In this document: positions 8,265 through 16,900 of the stretch, piece by piece
How positions within the stretch are numbered: position 1 is the stretch's first letter
How the letters are laid out: every line of letters starts with the position of its first letter
Notes under the pieces: generated by a model
Database searches by the model: none
What the model saw: the letters and a program-made list of their open reading frames with translations, nothing else
What the model was told of the DNA's origin: nothing
Position numbers and translations under genes: made by a program
Assembly (NCBI GenBank): GCA_900540985.1
Contig: UQIC01000002.1
Location: 1-64,000, forward strand
Source: an uncultured Collinsella sp.
GTDB taxonomy: Bacteria; Actinomycetota; Coriobacteriia; Coriobacteriales; Coriobacteriaceae
Length of the DNA: 64,000 bases
Reading direction: 5' to 3'

Positions 8265-9785
8265 GTGAGAGAGGAGAGCCCCCGACAAGGTATGAGGAGG
8301 CCCGACTCGGACCGTGCTTCCTCACGTCGCACCACACCGCGTTCCAGCCGCGGCGGGCAGTCGTTTAGCGAACGCTATATTGCCGGCGTTCCCGCCCGTA
8401 TCATGCGCCCCCGTTTGATATTCATGGCCTGCCTGTTTACCTTGGTATGCTTTGGCCTGCTGATGGTGTACTCGGCGTCTTCGGTCGAGGCGCTGCACGA
8501 GAATGGCTCGGCGACGTTTTTTCTGGGTCGACAGGCCGCGTTTGCCGTGGTCGGTGTTCTGGCGCTGATTGCCATCGTGCGCGTTTTGCCGGACAGCTGG
8601 TTTGGGGAGGATGTGCTCAGGATCTTCCTTATCGGCATGATAGGGCTACTGCTTCTGGTGTTCTTGGTGGGTAGCGGCAGCCGTGGCGCCACGCGCTGGC
8701 TCAACATCGCCGGTATTCAGTTCCAGCCTTCCGAGTTTTTAAAGCCATTTGCCATTGCGTATTCGGCCATCATGCTTGATCGCTTCTTTTCGCCCGGTGG
8801 CAACATCAACGAATTCCTTCGCAAGATGGGCATCTACCTGGGCATTTCGCTCTTTCTGATCTTTATCCAGCCCGATTTCGGTACTGTCCTGATCATCCTG
8901 TTGACCCTCATGTGCATGGCGTTGTTTGCGGGTCTCGACCCCAGATTTATCATCGGCGTGCTAATCTTCGGCATTCTCGTGATCGTGATTGCGCTTGTCG
9001 CAGAGCCGTACCGTATGGTGCGTATTCAGGTTGCCTTGAACCCTTGGGCCGACGAGTATGGTGACGGCTATCAGGCCACGCTTGCCATCATGGCCTTTGC
9101 CTCGGGCGGTCTGTTCGGCCGTGGCATCGGCAACTCAACCATGAAGTACTCGTATCTGCCCGAGGCACACAACGACTACATCTTGGCCATCATTGGCGAG
9201 GAAGTCGGTTTTGTCGGAACCGTGCTGTTCTTCTTGGTGTTTGCGATGCTGATCTACTCGGCGTTTCGCATTGCCGAGCAGGCGACCGATCGTCGGGGCG
9301 CGCTCATGGCGTCTGGCTCCGCGGTCATTCTCGCGGTACAGTTTTTGATTAACGCGCTGGGCATCCTCAACGTGTTTCCCATGACGGGTAAACCGTTGCC
9401 GTTTATTAGCTACGGCGGTTCGTCGATCATTGTGTCGCTTATGCTTGCCGGGTTGATCCTGCGCGTTTCGTACGAGAGCGCCCGCCGCGATGAGTATGAC
9501 CGTCGCCGTGAGAGCTTTGCCGTTATGGACGAGAGCACCGCCGGCGTAGCCCATGTGCGCGGTGAACGACCTTCGCGTAGCGGCTTTACCGTTCTGGATG
9601 GTTCTGCATCCGAGCCGGCAGCTCGTCCACGCTCGCGAACGGCTCCGCAAGGCCGTCCGCAGCGCCCCAGCCCTCGCAACGCGGGCGGCGGATATAATCG
9701 AATCGATTTGAACTCGGACCCGTCGGCGCGTCTGCGCACCGACGACCAGGGACCGCGTGTACGAAGGGACTACCATGACCGATAA
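8265..9785 (+). CDS. ftsW: Septal peptidoglycan glycosyltransferase FtsW
   Basis: FtsW is the SEDS-family polymerase that extends glycan strands from lipid II at the septum and pairs with FtsI. The 506-residue product starts at GTG 8265. It has a basic N-terminal tail of about 45 residues and a SEDS core with about ten hydrophobic segments. LMVYSASS and PLPFISYGGSS (near residues 378-388) are family signatures. About 95 residues after the core form a charged, Arg/Ser/Pro-rich cytoplasmic tail (SRTAPQGRPQRPSPRN), longer than in most FtsW proteins. The 3' end overlaps murG by 11 bases. Confidence 0.95.
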   Translation: MREESPRQGMRRPDSDRASSRRTTPRSSRGGQSFSERYIAGVPARIMRPRLIFMACLFTLVCFGLLMVYSASSVEALHENGSATFFLGRQAAFAVVGVLALIAIVRVLPDSWFGEDVLRIFLIGMIGLLLLVFLVGSGSRGATRWLNIAGIQFQPSEFLKPFAIAYSAIMLDRFFSPGGNINEFLRKMGIYLGISLFLIFIQPDFGTVLIILLTLMCMALFAGLDPRFIIGVLIFGILVIVIALVAEPYRMVRIQVALNPWADEYGDGYQATLAIMAFASGGLFGRGIGNSTMKYSYLPEAHNDYILAIIGEEVGFVGTVLFFLVFAMLIYSAFRIAEQATDRRGALMASGSAVILAVQFLINALGILNVFPMTGKPLPFISYGGSSIIVSLMLAGLILRVSYESARRDEYDRRRESFAVMDESTAGVAHVRGERPSRSGFTVLDGSASEPAARPRSRTAPQGRPQRPSPRNAGGGYNRIDLNSDPSARLRTDDQGPRVRRDYHDR

Positions 9786-10890
9786 AATGACCGTTGCTAT
9801 TGCAGCCGGCGGCACGGCAGGACACATCAACCCCGCGCTCGCCTTGGCCGAAGAGCTGCGTGACCGTGGTCACCACGTTGTGTTCGTGGGCCAGTCGCGC
9901 AAGCTCGAGGGTCGTCTGGTCCCCGACGCTGGGTTTGATTTTGTGCCCATTACGGTCACGGGCTTTGACCGCTCCCGCCCTTGGACGGCGCTGACCTCGC
10001 TGTGGCGTGTCAACAAGGCCAAGCGTGCGCTCGCCAGTCATTTCTCAAAGGTCGGCAAGCCCGATGCCGCCATCGGTTTTGGTGCCTATGTCGAGGTTCC
10101 GCTGTTGGGGTGGTGCAAGGGCGCGGGCGTTCCGTATCTGCTGCATGAGCAGAACTCTGTTCCGGGCCTGGCCAACAAGATGATGAGCTCCCACGCCGCC
10201 CGCGTGTGCATCTCGGTGCCGGCAGCGCGTTCGGTCTTTGAGCGCGAAGGTGACCCTGACCACGTGCTCATGACCGGTAACCCCGTACGTCGCTCGGTGA
10301 TCGAGGGCAATCGCGCTCGCGGCCGCAAGGCACTTGGTGTTCCCGAGGACGCTACGCTGCTGCTCGTCTTTGGCGGTTCACTTGGCGCCCAGCACCTCAA
10401 CGAGCGCGTGGTTTCGCTCAAAAACGAGCTGCTTTCGCGCAAGAACCTCTATGTGTTGCATTCGACTGGTGCCGACGGCTTTGAGGAGACCGAGCGCGCT
10501 TTGGCGCTGACGCCCGAGGAGGCGAAGCGTTACCGCGTCCAGCCATACATCGACAACATGGGCGATATGCTGGCTGCTGCCGATTTGGTGCTCTCGCGTT
10601 CGGGCGCATCGAGCGTGGCCGAGATCGCTGCGCTCGCCGTGCCTTCGGTGCTCGTGCCGTACCCGCATGCGACAGCCGACCACCAAACCACCAATGCCCG
10701 TTATCTGGTCGACGCCGGGGCCGGCGTGCTCTGCGCCGATGCCGATATCGACGGTTCTACCTTTGCCGATGAGCTGCTGCACCTGGTCGATGACGCGGCG
10801 GCACGCGACGCCATGCGTCAGGCGGCGCGTGGTCTGGCTCAGGATAGGGCCGCCGCTCTTCTGGCGGATGCGGTAGAGGGTTTGCGTTAG
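9775..10890 (+). CDS. murG: UDP-GlcNAc:lipid I N-acetylglucosaminyltransferase
   Basis: MurG adds GlcNAc to lipid I to make lipid II at the cytoplasmic membrane face. The start at ATG 9775 is chosen because GAAGGGA lies five bases before it; an in-frame GTG at 9757 is less likely. The 371-residue product has the N-terminal glycine-rich loop GGTAGHINPALALAEEL, the central LLVFGGSLGAQHLN, and the C-terminal donor-site region RSGASSVAEIAALAVPSVLVPYP. It overlaps the end of ftsW by 11 bases, which suggests translational coupling, and precedes murC by 97 bases. Confidence 0.96.
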   Translation: MTDKMTVAIAAGGTAGHINPALALAEELRDRGHHVVFVGQSRKLEGRLVPDAGFDFVPITVTGFDRSRPWTALTSLWRVNKAKRALASHFSKVGKPDAAIGFGAYVEVPLLGWCKGAGVPYLLHEQNSVPGLANKMMSSHAARVCISVPAARSVFEREGDPDHVLMTGNPVRRSVIEGNRARGRKALGVPEDATLLLVFGGSLGAQHLNERVVSLKNELLSRKNLYVLHSTGADGFEETERALALTPEEAKRYRVQPYIDNMGDMLAAADLVLSRSGASSVAEIAALAVPSVLVPYPHATADHQTTNARYLVDAGAGVLCADADIDGSTFADELLHLVDDAAARDAMRQAARGLAQDRAAALLADAVEGLR

Positions 10891-10987
10891 TTAGACGGGA
10901 TATCGTCGGTCGCCCTCGCGCTGATGCGGTAGGTGCGGTACAGTTAACGGGTTACAGGCAGTGTTTACGCAAGGAGTACACGAGCAC

Positions 10988-12406
10988 ATGGCTGATTCCC
11001 AGACTGCAACCTCCGCGCCCGAGTTTAAGAGCGCCCACTTTATCGGTATCGGCGGCGCCGGCATGAGTGGCATCGCCCTCGTTCTTCACGAGCGCGGTTA
11101 TGCCGTTACCGGCTCCGACCTTAAGACGTCACGTTATATTCGCCAGCTTACCCGCGCTGGTGTGAAGGTGCATGTGGGCCATGAGGCCGCCACGATCGAC
11201 GAGGTCAAGCCCGACGTGGTTGTTGTCTCCACCGCTATTCCGGAGTCCAACCCTGAACTCGTGCGCGCTCGCGAGCTTGGTATTCCCGTGTGGCCCCGTG
11301 CCAAGATGCTCTCTGCTTTGGGCCACGGCTACACCACCGTTGCTGTTGCCGGCACGCATGGCAAGACCACCACGTCTTCGATGTGCGCCACCATGCTCGA
11401 CCGCATGGGTCTGGATCCGAGCTTCTTGATCGGTGGCATCGTCGAGGGCTATGACACGAACGGCAAGAACGGCTCGGGCGACTATTTTGTCGCCGAGGCC
11501 GACGAGTCCGATAGCTCCTTCCTGTTCCTGAACCCCAACGTGGTCATTGTGACCAACGTCGAGGCCGACCACCTCGATCACTACTCGGGTATCGAGGAGA
11601 TCGAGGCGACTTTCGCCAAATTCATGAGCCTGGTGGGCGAGGACGGCACCGTCATCGTCTGCGGTGAGGACCCGCATCTGGTCGAGCTCGCCAAGTCGAC
11701 GGGCCGTCACGTGCTTTCCTACGGCTTTGCCGAGAGCAACGACATCGTCTGCATGCACCCGGATGTCAAGGGCATCCAGAGCGACTTTATCGTTCGCTTT
11801 GAGGACGGCACTGAGCACGCTGTGGAGATCAAGAGCAATCCCGGTCGCCACAACATGCTCAACGCCACGGCGGTGCTCACCGTCGCCCATGTCCTGGGCC
11901 TCGACGTCGACGCCGCCGCCAAGGCGCTCTCGAGCTTTGAGGGCGTCCGCCGTCGCTTTACCCACGTGGGCGATATCGATGGCATCACCGTGGTCGATGA
12001 TTACGGCCATCATCCCACCGAGATCAAGGCGACGCTCGCTGCTGCCTCTTCGCTGGGCTACAAACATGTCGACGTCGTGTTCCAACCGCACCGCTATTCG
12101 CGTCTGCAGGCCCTGTGCGACGACTTTGCCGATGCATTTGCCAATGCCGATAAACTGCTGCTGATTGATGTGTTCTCGGCTGGCGAGATGCCCATTCCGG
12201 GTGTTACCTCTAAGATGCTCGCCGATACCGTGCGCGCCAAGCATCCTGGCAAGGAGGTCGTGTACTGCTCCAGCCGTCTTGAGCTCAATCAGGAGCTCGA
12301 GCAGATGGTGGGCGAGGGCGACTTGCTGCTCACTATGGGTGCCGGTGACGTTACGACCGTCGGCCCCGAGTTTATCGAGTATTTGACTGCCAAGAAAGAC
12401 GCTTAA
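10988..12406 (+). CDS. murC: UDP-N-acetylmuramate--L-alanine ligase
   Basis: MurC attaches L-alanine to UDP-MurNAc, the first peptide-adding step. ATG 10988 is preferred over the in-frame GTG at 10961 because AAGGAG lies at 10971-10976, eleven bases upstream. The 472-residue product shows the N-terminal FIGIGGAGMSGIALVLHERG, the ATP loop VAGTHGKTTTSSM, TNVEADHLDHY and the C-terminal DDYGHHPTEIKATL, all typical of MurC. The 97-base gap behind murG contains no clear terminator. murB follows after 5 bases. Confidence 0.96.
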   Translation: MADSQTATSAPEFKSAHFIGIGGAGMSGIALVLHERGYAVTGSDLKTSRYIRQLTRAGVKVHVGHEAATIDEVKPDVVVVSTAIPESNPELVRARELGIPVWPRAKMLSALGHGYTTVAVAGTHGKTTTSSMCATMLDRMGLDPSFLIGGIVEGYDTNGKNGSGDYFVAEADESDSSFLFLNPNVVIVTNVEADHLDHYSGIEEIEATFAKFMSLVGEDGTVIVCGEDPHLVELAKSTGRHVLSYGFAESNDIVCMHPDVKGIQSDFIVRFEDGTEHAVEIKSNPGRHNMLNATAVLTVAHVLGLDVDAAAKALSSFEGVRRRFTHVGDIDGITVVDDYGHHPTEIKATLAAASSLGYKHVDVVFQPHRYSRLQALCDDFADAFANADKLLLIDVFSAGEMPIPGVTSKMLADTVRAKHPGKEVVYCSSRLELNQELEQMVGEGDLLLTMGAGDVTTVGPEFIEYLTAKKDA

Positions 12407-12411
12407 GTCTA

Positions 12412-13323
12412 ATGGGTCTGTTTAACGCCGTCATGGCGCTCTCGGGCATGATCGACACGGATGTGATCGAGGACGAGCGCCTTGCGCGTCATACGAGCTA
12501 TCGTATCGGCGGCAAGGCTGACCTCTTTGTGACGTGCCATAGCTATCATGCCCTCCGCCGCGCCGTGGCGGTGCTCGATCGCGAGCAGGTGCCGTGGGTC
12601 ATCATCGGCAAGGGCTCCAATCTGCTGGTTGCCGATGGCGGTTATCGCGGTGCCGTCATTTCGCTCGGACGTGAGTTTCAGCGCACGGTTGTTGCCGATG
12701 ACGGTTGTACGCTGACGGTCGGTGCGGGCGTGATGTTTGCGCGCCTGGTCAACGATGCCCTGTCGCGTAGCCTCTCGGGCCTTGAGTTTGCCGTTGGCAT
12801 CCCTGGTTCGGTCGGCGGTGCGATATCTATGAATGCCGGCACACGGACCGAGTGGATTGGCTCGCTGGTTGAGGATGTCGTAACGTTTGACCCGGCATCC
12901 GGTATCAAGCATTATGCGGGGTCCGAGATCACTTGGGGCTACCGCGAATGTAGCCTTCCCCGCAATGAGATCATCCTCGAGTGCGTGCTCAAGCTTAAAC
13001 CGGCGCCCAAGGCCGACATTCGCGAGCGCATGGAGCGGTACCTTACGAGGCGCAAGCGTACACAGCCCATGGGTCGCGCATCCTGCGGGTCGGTCTTTCG
13101 CAATCCGCCCGATGCGAGCGTGGGCAAGCTTATCGAGGATTGTGGATTAAAGGGTTTTTCGATTGGCGGCGCGGAAGTTTCGCCCGTTCACGCTAATTTT
13201 ATCGTTAATAACGGAACTGCCTCGGCCGATGACGTTGCCGCGGTTATCAGACATGTGCACGGAAAGGTGAGGGAGGCGTATGGCATCGAGCTCAGACCGG
13301 AAGTTAAATTCCTCGGCTTCTAG
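12412..13323 (+). CDS. murB: UDP-N-acetylenolpyruvoylglucosamine reductase
   Basis: MurB is the FAD- and NADPH-dependent reductase that completes UDP-MurNAc. The 303-residue product has the FAD-binding region YRIGGKADLFV, IIGKGSNLLVADGGYRG, the GIPGSVGGAISMNAG block and the catalytic-region GRASCGSVFRNP. A late conserved segment (GAEVSPVHANFIVNNG) follows. The length and the RASCGSVFRNP form fit type II (short) MurB. The ATG at 12412 has only a weak ribosome site, so coupling to murC, which ends 5 bases before, is likely. Its last 44 bases overlap ftsQ. Confidence 0.95.
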   Translation: MGLFNAVMALSGMIDTDVIEDERLARHTSYRIGGKADLFVTCHSYHALRRAVAVLDREQVPWVIIGKGSNLLVADGGYRGAVISLGREFQRTVVADDGCTLTVGAGVMFARLVNDALSRSLSGLEFAVGIPGSVGGAISMNAGTRTEWIGSLVEDVVTFDPASGIKHYAGSEITWGYRECSLPRNEIILECVLKLKPAPKADIRERMERYLTRRKRTQPMGRASCGSVFRNPPDASVGKLIEDCGLKGFSIGGAEVSPVHANFIVNNGTASADDVAAVIRHVHGKVREAYGIELRPEVKFLGF

Positions 13324-14536
13324 AGCATCGAAACCCACCTTCCGTCGCGCCGGAGGGCGTTCCGGCGCGCCTGCCAAACCTCAACGCAATACCGTCGCGC
13401 ACTCTAAGTCTGTCGGGCATGCTCGACAGACCAGTCGTCCGGTTGTCGGCTCGCAGCTCGGTAATCGTCCGGCCGCAAAAAAGTCCTCGCGTCCCTCGGT
13501 GACGTCAAAGCCTGTTATGGGCGCCAAACCTGCCCGTCCCATGGCAACTCCTAAGCCCTCGACGGGAACTAAGGCGGCGCGTCCGGGTCGCACGCTGGGC
13601 GCATCGAAACCGCGCTCGCTGACATCGGTGCCGGCTACCGCCAAGAAGCCTTCGGGTAAAAAAGGCGTCAACCCGTTGTCTTCACTTGGGGCGATGGCAA
13701 ATAAAACGTCAGACGCCGCTTCTCTCGTTACAGGCAAAGGCAAAATCGTGGGCGGCGTTCTGGCCGTCTTGGCCGTGCTCGTCGTCGTTGCCGTCGTGGT
13801 GATCAACTCTGGATTGTTTACCGCCACTGATATTCAGATTCAAGGCAGCGAGCATGTGACGAAGCACGATGCTATCCAGCTGATCGATTTGCCCGAGGGA
13901 ACGTCGCTTTTTAACGTCGATCCTGACCAGATTACCGAGGACCTCAAGCAGAACCCGTGGGTGTCGGGCGTGGATGTCCAGCGTCAGTTCCCGCATACGC
14001 TCATCATTACGCCGATGGAGCGCAAGGTCATCGCAATTGCCTATATCAGCTCCGATGACCTTGCCTGGGCCATCGGGGATGATGACACCTGGATCGCCCC
14101 GCTGTCGACGTCGGTCGAAGTGGATGACCAGGGCAACGTCATCACGACGGGGCAGGGCTCAAATACCCTGACCGGCATTGATGCCGCGCTGGCGCTCGCT
14201 AAGCACTATGGCGCGGTGTTGTTGACTGATGTCTCGGCGGATGTCGCTCCGGTTTCCGGCCAGGCGGTGAGCTCCAAGGCCGTTAAGGCTGGCTTGGATT
14301 ATGTGCGTGGTTTTTCGAGCGAGTTCTTGGGACAAGTCAAGGATATTTCCACGCCTTCGGTCGAAGCCATCTCGGCAAACCTCAATAACGGCATTGAGGT
14401 GTCGCTGGGTGATTCGAACGATATCGTCAAGAAGGAGCGCGTAGTCACCAAGCTGCTTTCGCAGGTAGAGGGCGTAACGTATATCAATGTGCGCTCTCCG
14501 GGTAACTATACATTTAGGAACGCTCCGACCTCGTAG
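13280..14536 (+). CDS. ftsQ: Cell division protein FtsQ/DivIB
   Basis: FtsQ is a bitopic protein of the FtsQ-FtsB-FtsL divisome subcomplex. The 418-residue product has an unusually long, basic, Lys/Ser/Pro/Ala-rich cytoplasmic N-terminus of about 150 residues and one membrane segment (GVLAVLAVLVVVAVVVI, near 157-173). A POTRA domain follows (TATDIQIQGSEHVTKHDAI through NPWVSGVDVQRQFPHTL), then the FtsQ beta domain. The ATG at 13280 lies inside the end of murB and has GTGAGGGAGG just upstream. The order murC-murB-ftsQ-ftsZ is common in actinobacteria and Firmicutes. No ftsA lies between ftsQ and ftsZ. Confidence 0.93.
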   Translation: MASSSDRKLNSSASRASKPTFRRAGGRSGAPAKPQRNTVAHSKSVGHARQTSRPVVGSQLGNRPAAKKSSRPSVTSKPVMGAKPARPMATPKPSTGTKAARPGRTLGASKPRSLTSVPATAKKPSGKKGVNPLSSLGAMANKTSDAASLVTGKGKIVGGVLAVLAVLVVVAVVVINSGLFTATDIQIQGSEHVTKHDAIQLIDLPEGTSLFNVDPDQITEDLKQNPWVSGVDVQRQFPHTLIITPMERKVIAIAYISSDDLAWAIGDDDTWIAPLSTSVEVDDQGNVITTGQGSNTLTGIDAALALAKHYGAVLLTDVSADVAPVSGQAVSSKAVKAGLDYVRGFSSEFLGQVKDISTPSVEAISANLNNGIEVSLGDSNDIVKKERVVTKLLSQVEGVTYINVRSPGNYTFRNAPTS

Positions 14537-14665
14537 CGCTGGTTGATGCTTTGTTGAGGGGTCATACCACGCCGTTTATCTGGTTTGTTTGGTTTTCACG
14601 GTCAATTATTTGACTGATACGTTCATAATGTGCAACCATAATACGGTTTACCTTTGCATTTACTT

Positions 14666-14681
14666 TCAACCTGAAGGTTAA
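14666..14681 (+). promoter_or_regulatory. MerR/FtsR-like operator motif in the ftsZ promoter region
   Basis: TCAACCTGAAGGTTAA lies 53 bases before the ftsZ start and is nearly the same as the motif before mraZ at 142-157. It could sit inside a long-spacer promoter, with TTGCAT at 14655-14660 and TAATGT at 14679-14684 separated by 18 bases. Long spacers filled by a dyad are the hallmark of MerR-activated promoters. The promoter call is inference. The gap 14537-14734 holds no other feature I can support. Confidence 0.45.
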
Positions 14682-14734
14682 TGTGCGCGGGGTCGACCCA
14701 TGCTATGGCTATAACCTTTGTTCGGAGGACCGAC

Positions 14735-15889
14735 ATGCACGAGACAGAGATCAACAACTACCTTGCCGTCATTAAGGTGGTCGGCGTCGGCGGCGGCGGT
14801 ACCAACGCGGTCAATCGAATGATCGAAGAGGGCATCCGCGGCGTCGAGTTTGTTGCCATCAACACCGATGCTCAGGCACTCGCGATCTCTGATGCCGATA
14901 TCAAGGTGCACATCGGCACCGACCTTACCCGCGGCCTGGGCGCCGGCGCCAACCCCGAGGTTGGCCGCAAGGCTGCCGATGAGTCCCGCGACGACATTGC
15001 CGAGGCGCTCGCTGGCGCCGACATGGTGTTCATCACCTGCGGCGAGGGCGGTGGCACCGGTACCGGCGCTGCTCCCATCGTTGCCGATATCGCGATGAAC
15101 GAGGTCGGTGCGCTGACCGTCGCCGTCGTGACCAAGCCCTTCACCTTCGAGGGCCGCAAGCGCAAGAAGAGCGCCGAGGAGGGCATTAAGACCCTCTCCG
15201 ATTGCGTCGACACCATGATCGTCATCCCTAACGATAAGCTGCTCGACATCGCCGAGAAGAAGACCACCATGCTCGAGGCCTTCGCGATTGCCGATGGCGT
15301 CCTTTCCCAGGGCACCCAGGGCATCACCGACCTCATCACCGTCCCCGGTATCATCAACTTGGACTTCGCCGATGTTAAGACCATCATGAAGCAGGCCGGT
15401 ACCGCCATGATGGGTATCGGTACCTCTTCTGGGGATACCCGTGCCGTCGACGCTGCCCAGCAGGCCATCTCCAGCCCGCTGCTCGAGAGCTCCATCGATG
15501 GCGCCACGCGCGTGCTGCTCTCCATCGCCGGTTCCAAGGACCTGGGCATCCAGGAGATCAGCGACGCCGCCGACGTTGTCGCCAACGCCGTCGACCCCGA
15601 GGCCAACATCATCTTCGGTACCGTTGTCGACGAGTCCCTGGGCGATCAGGTGCGTATCACCGTCATCGCTACGGGCTTCTCCGACTCCAACGTCAACCGT
15701 CAGGACGAGCTCTTTGCTGCTCAGCAGTCTCAGAGCAAGGCCGCTGCCTCCGCTGAGCCGCAGCGCACCGCTCCTGCCACGAGCCCGGCTCAGGCCGCTC
15801 CGACCCGCAACGTCGGTGGCACCGAGCTTCCTAACTTCGGCAACGATCAGTTCGAGCTTCCCGACTTCCTGAAGCGCGGTAGCTTCTAA
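14735..15889 (+). CDS. ftsZ: Cell division GTPase FtsZ
   Basis: FtsZ is the tubulin-like GTPase that assembles the Z-ring. ATG 14735 is chosen because CGGAGGA ends five bases before it, and the 384-residue product then begins MHETEINNYLAVIKVVGVGGGG. The tubulin signature GEGGGTGTGAAPIVADIA is intact, as is the T7-loop region with NLDFADVKTIM. The variable linker is short. The C-terminal peptide ELPDFLKRGSF is the conserved binding site for partners such as SepF. With no ftsA beside it, SepF (22254-22976) is the likely membrane anchor. A strong terminator follows. Confidence 0.97.
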   Translation: MHETEINNYLAVIKVVGVGGGGTNAVNRMIEEGIRGVEFVAINTDAQALAISDADIKVHIGTDLTRGLGAGANPEVGRKAADESRDDIAEALAGADMVFITCGEGGGTGTGAAPIVADIAMNEVGALTVAVVTKPFTFEGRKRKKSAEEGIKTLSDCVDTMIVIPNDKLLDIAEKKTTMLEAFAIADGVLSQGTQGITDLITVPGIINLDFADVKTIMKQAGTAMMGIGTSSGDTRAVDAAQQAISSPLLESSIDGATRVLLSIAGSKDLGIQEISDAADVVANAVDPEANIIFGTVVDESLGDQVRITVIATGFSDSNVNRQDELFAAQQSQSKAAASAEPQRTAPATSPAQAAPTRNVGGTELPNFGNDQFELPDFLKRGSF

Positions 15890-15915
15890 GTCGTTCTTTG
15901 CATTGTTGTGCACAG

Positions 15916-15944
15916 GGGCGTGTCCGTATGGACGCGCCCTTTTT
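15916..15944 (+). terminator. Intrinsic terminator after ftsZ
   Basis: GGGCGTGTCC and GGACGCGCCC form a 10-base stem with one G-T pair and a GTAT loop, followed by TTTTTATTT. It ends the dcw transcript. Confidence 0.88.
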
Positions 15945-15976
15945 ATTTCGACTTTGTAAACTAGAACCTCCAATCT

Positions 15977-15994
15977 CTTTACGTTCCCTTTACG
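15977..15994 (+). promoter_or_regulatory. CTTTACG direct repeats with 11-base period (candidate Pho box)
   Basis: CTTTACG occurs at 15977-15983 and 15988-15994, an 11-base period. PhoB/PhoP-type regulators bind direct repeats of this period. It lies about 105 bases before pgeF, the first gene of the run that continues into pstSCAB-phoU. The sequence does not match the E. coli Pho box closely, so the assignment rests on spacing and context. Confidence 0.35.
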
Positions 15995-16099
15995 ATTGCC
16001 TCCAGCGCAGCAGGTATCCTTTTAGAGAAGTATGACAGCCGTATAAACGCGGGCTGTAGCGGCGATGCCGCGGTACTTGTGTTATTAGGAGGCTTTAGT

Positions 16100-16900
16100 A
16101 TGGCAGCACGTGCGGACAACGTTTCGCGTGTCGACCATGATGGAGTTACGTTGGTGGAGGGCGCGACATCCGATGTTCGCTTTGCCTTCACCGAGCGCGC
16201 CGGTGGCGTTTCCGAAGATGCGTACTCCTCACTCAACTTGGGCTCGCATGTTGGCGATGACCCCTTTGCTGTTCAAGAAAATCGTCGTCGTGCGCTCGAA
16301 GCTATGGGTGCCGCCGAGTGCGAGCACAACCTGCTCGTTCCCAATCAGGTCCATGGTGATCATATCGTTGCGGTGACCTCGAACGGCGCCGATGACCTTG
16401 AGGACGTTCGCGAGCAGATTGCCGAGGGCTGTGATGCCATCGTCTGCACGGCGCATAACGTGCCCGTGCTGCTCTGCTTTGCCGACTGCGTTCCCGTGGT
16501 GCTGGTGGCCCCTGGCGGATTTGCCGTGGTGCACTCCGGTTGGAAGGGCACGATTGCACGTATTTCTGCCAAGGCGTGCCAGGCGCTTTGCGATGCTGCC
16601 GGCTGCGATGCGAGCAACGTTTCCGCCTATATCGGCCCCCATATCTTGGGTGACGAATATGAGGTATCCCAGGAACTCATGGATCGCTTTGCCGCCGAGT
16701 TCTCTTGCATCGATGCGAGTGCCTCTCGCATGCTCGATCTTTCCGCTGCCATTCGCGAGGCGCTGGTAGATGTCGGTGTCGACGCGGATAATATCGTGGA
16801 TACCCAGCTTTCGACTGTGCGTCAGAACGACCGCTTTTATTCCTACCGTAACGAGGACGGCACCTGTGGGCGCCATGCTGCGATCGGCGTGATGCTATGA
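16100..16900 (+). CDS. pgeF: PgeF/YfiH family (laccase-domain) purine nucleosidase-type enzyme
   Basis: This is a member of the YfiH/DUF152 family, known as polyphenol oxidase or laccase-domain proteins, with reported roles in purine nucleoside phosphorolysis and in editing peptidoglycan precursors. The start at ATG 16100 has AGGAGG at 16087-16092. The 266-residue product has the zinc-site motifs NQVHGDHI, the cysteine of FADCVPVVL and the histidine of HSGWKG. The conserved QNDRFYSYRNEDGTCGRHAAI block ends the protein. In many genomes it lies next to division genes, and here it follows ftsZ. Its stop overlaps the pstS start by 4 bases, so it appears to head the pst operon. Confidence 0.88.
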   Translation: MAARADNVSRVDHDGVTLVEGATSDVRFAFTERAGGVSEDAYSSLNLGSHVGDDPFAVQENRRRALEAMGAAECEHNLLVPNQVHGDHIVAVTSNGADDLEDVREQIAEGCDAIVCTAHNVPVLLCFADCVPVVLVAPGGFAVVHSGWKGTIARISAKACQALCDAAGCDASNVSAYIGPHILGDEYEVSQELMDRFAAEFSCIDASASRMLDLSAAIREALVDVGVDADNIVDTQLSTVRQNDRFYSYRNEDGTCGRHAAIGVML

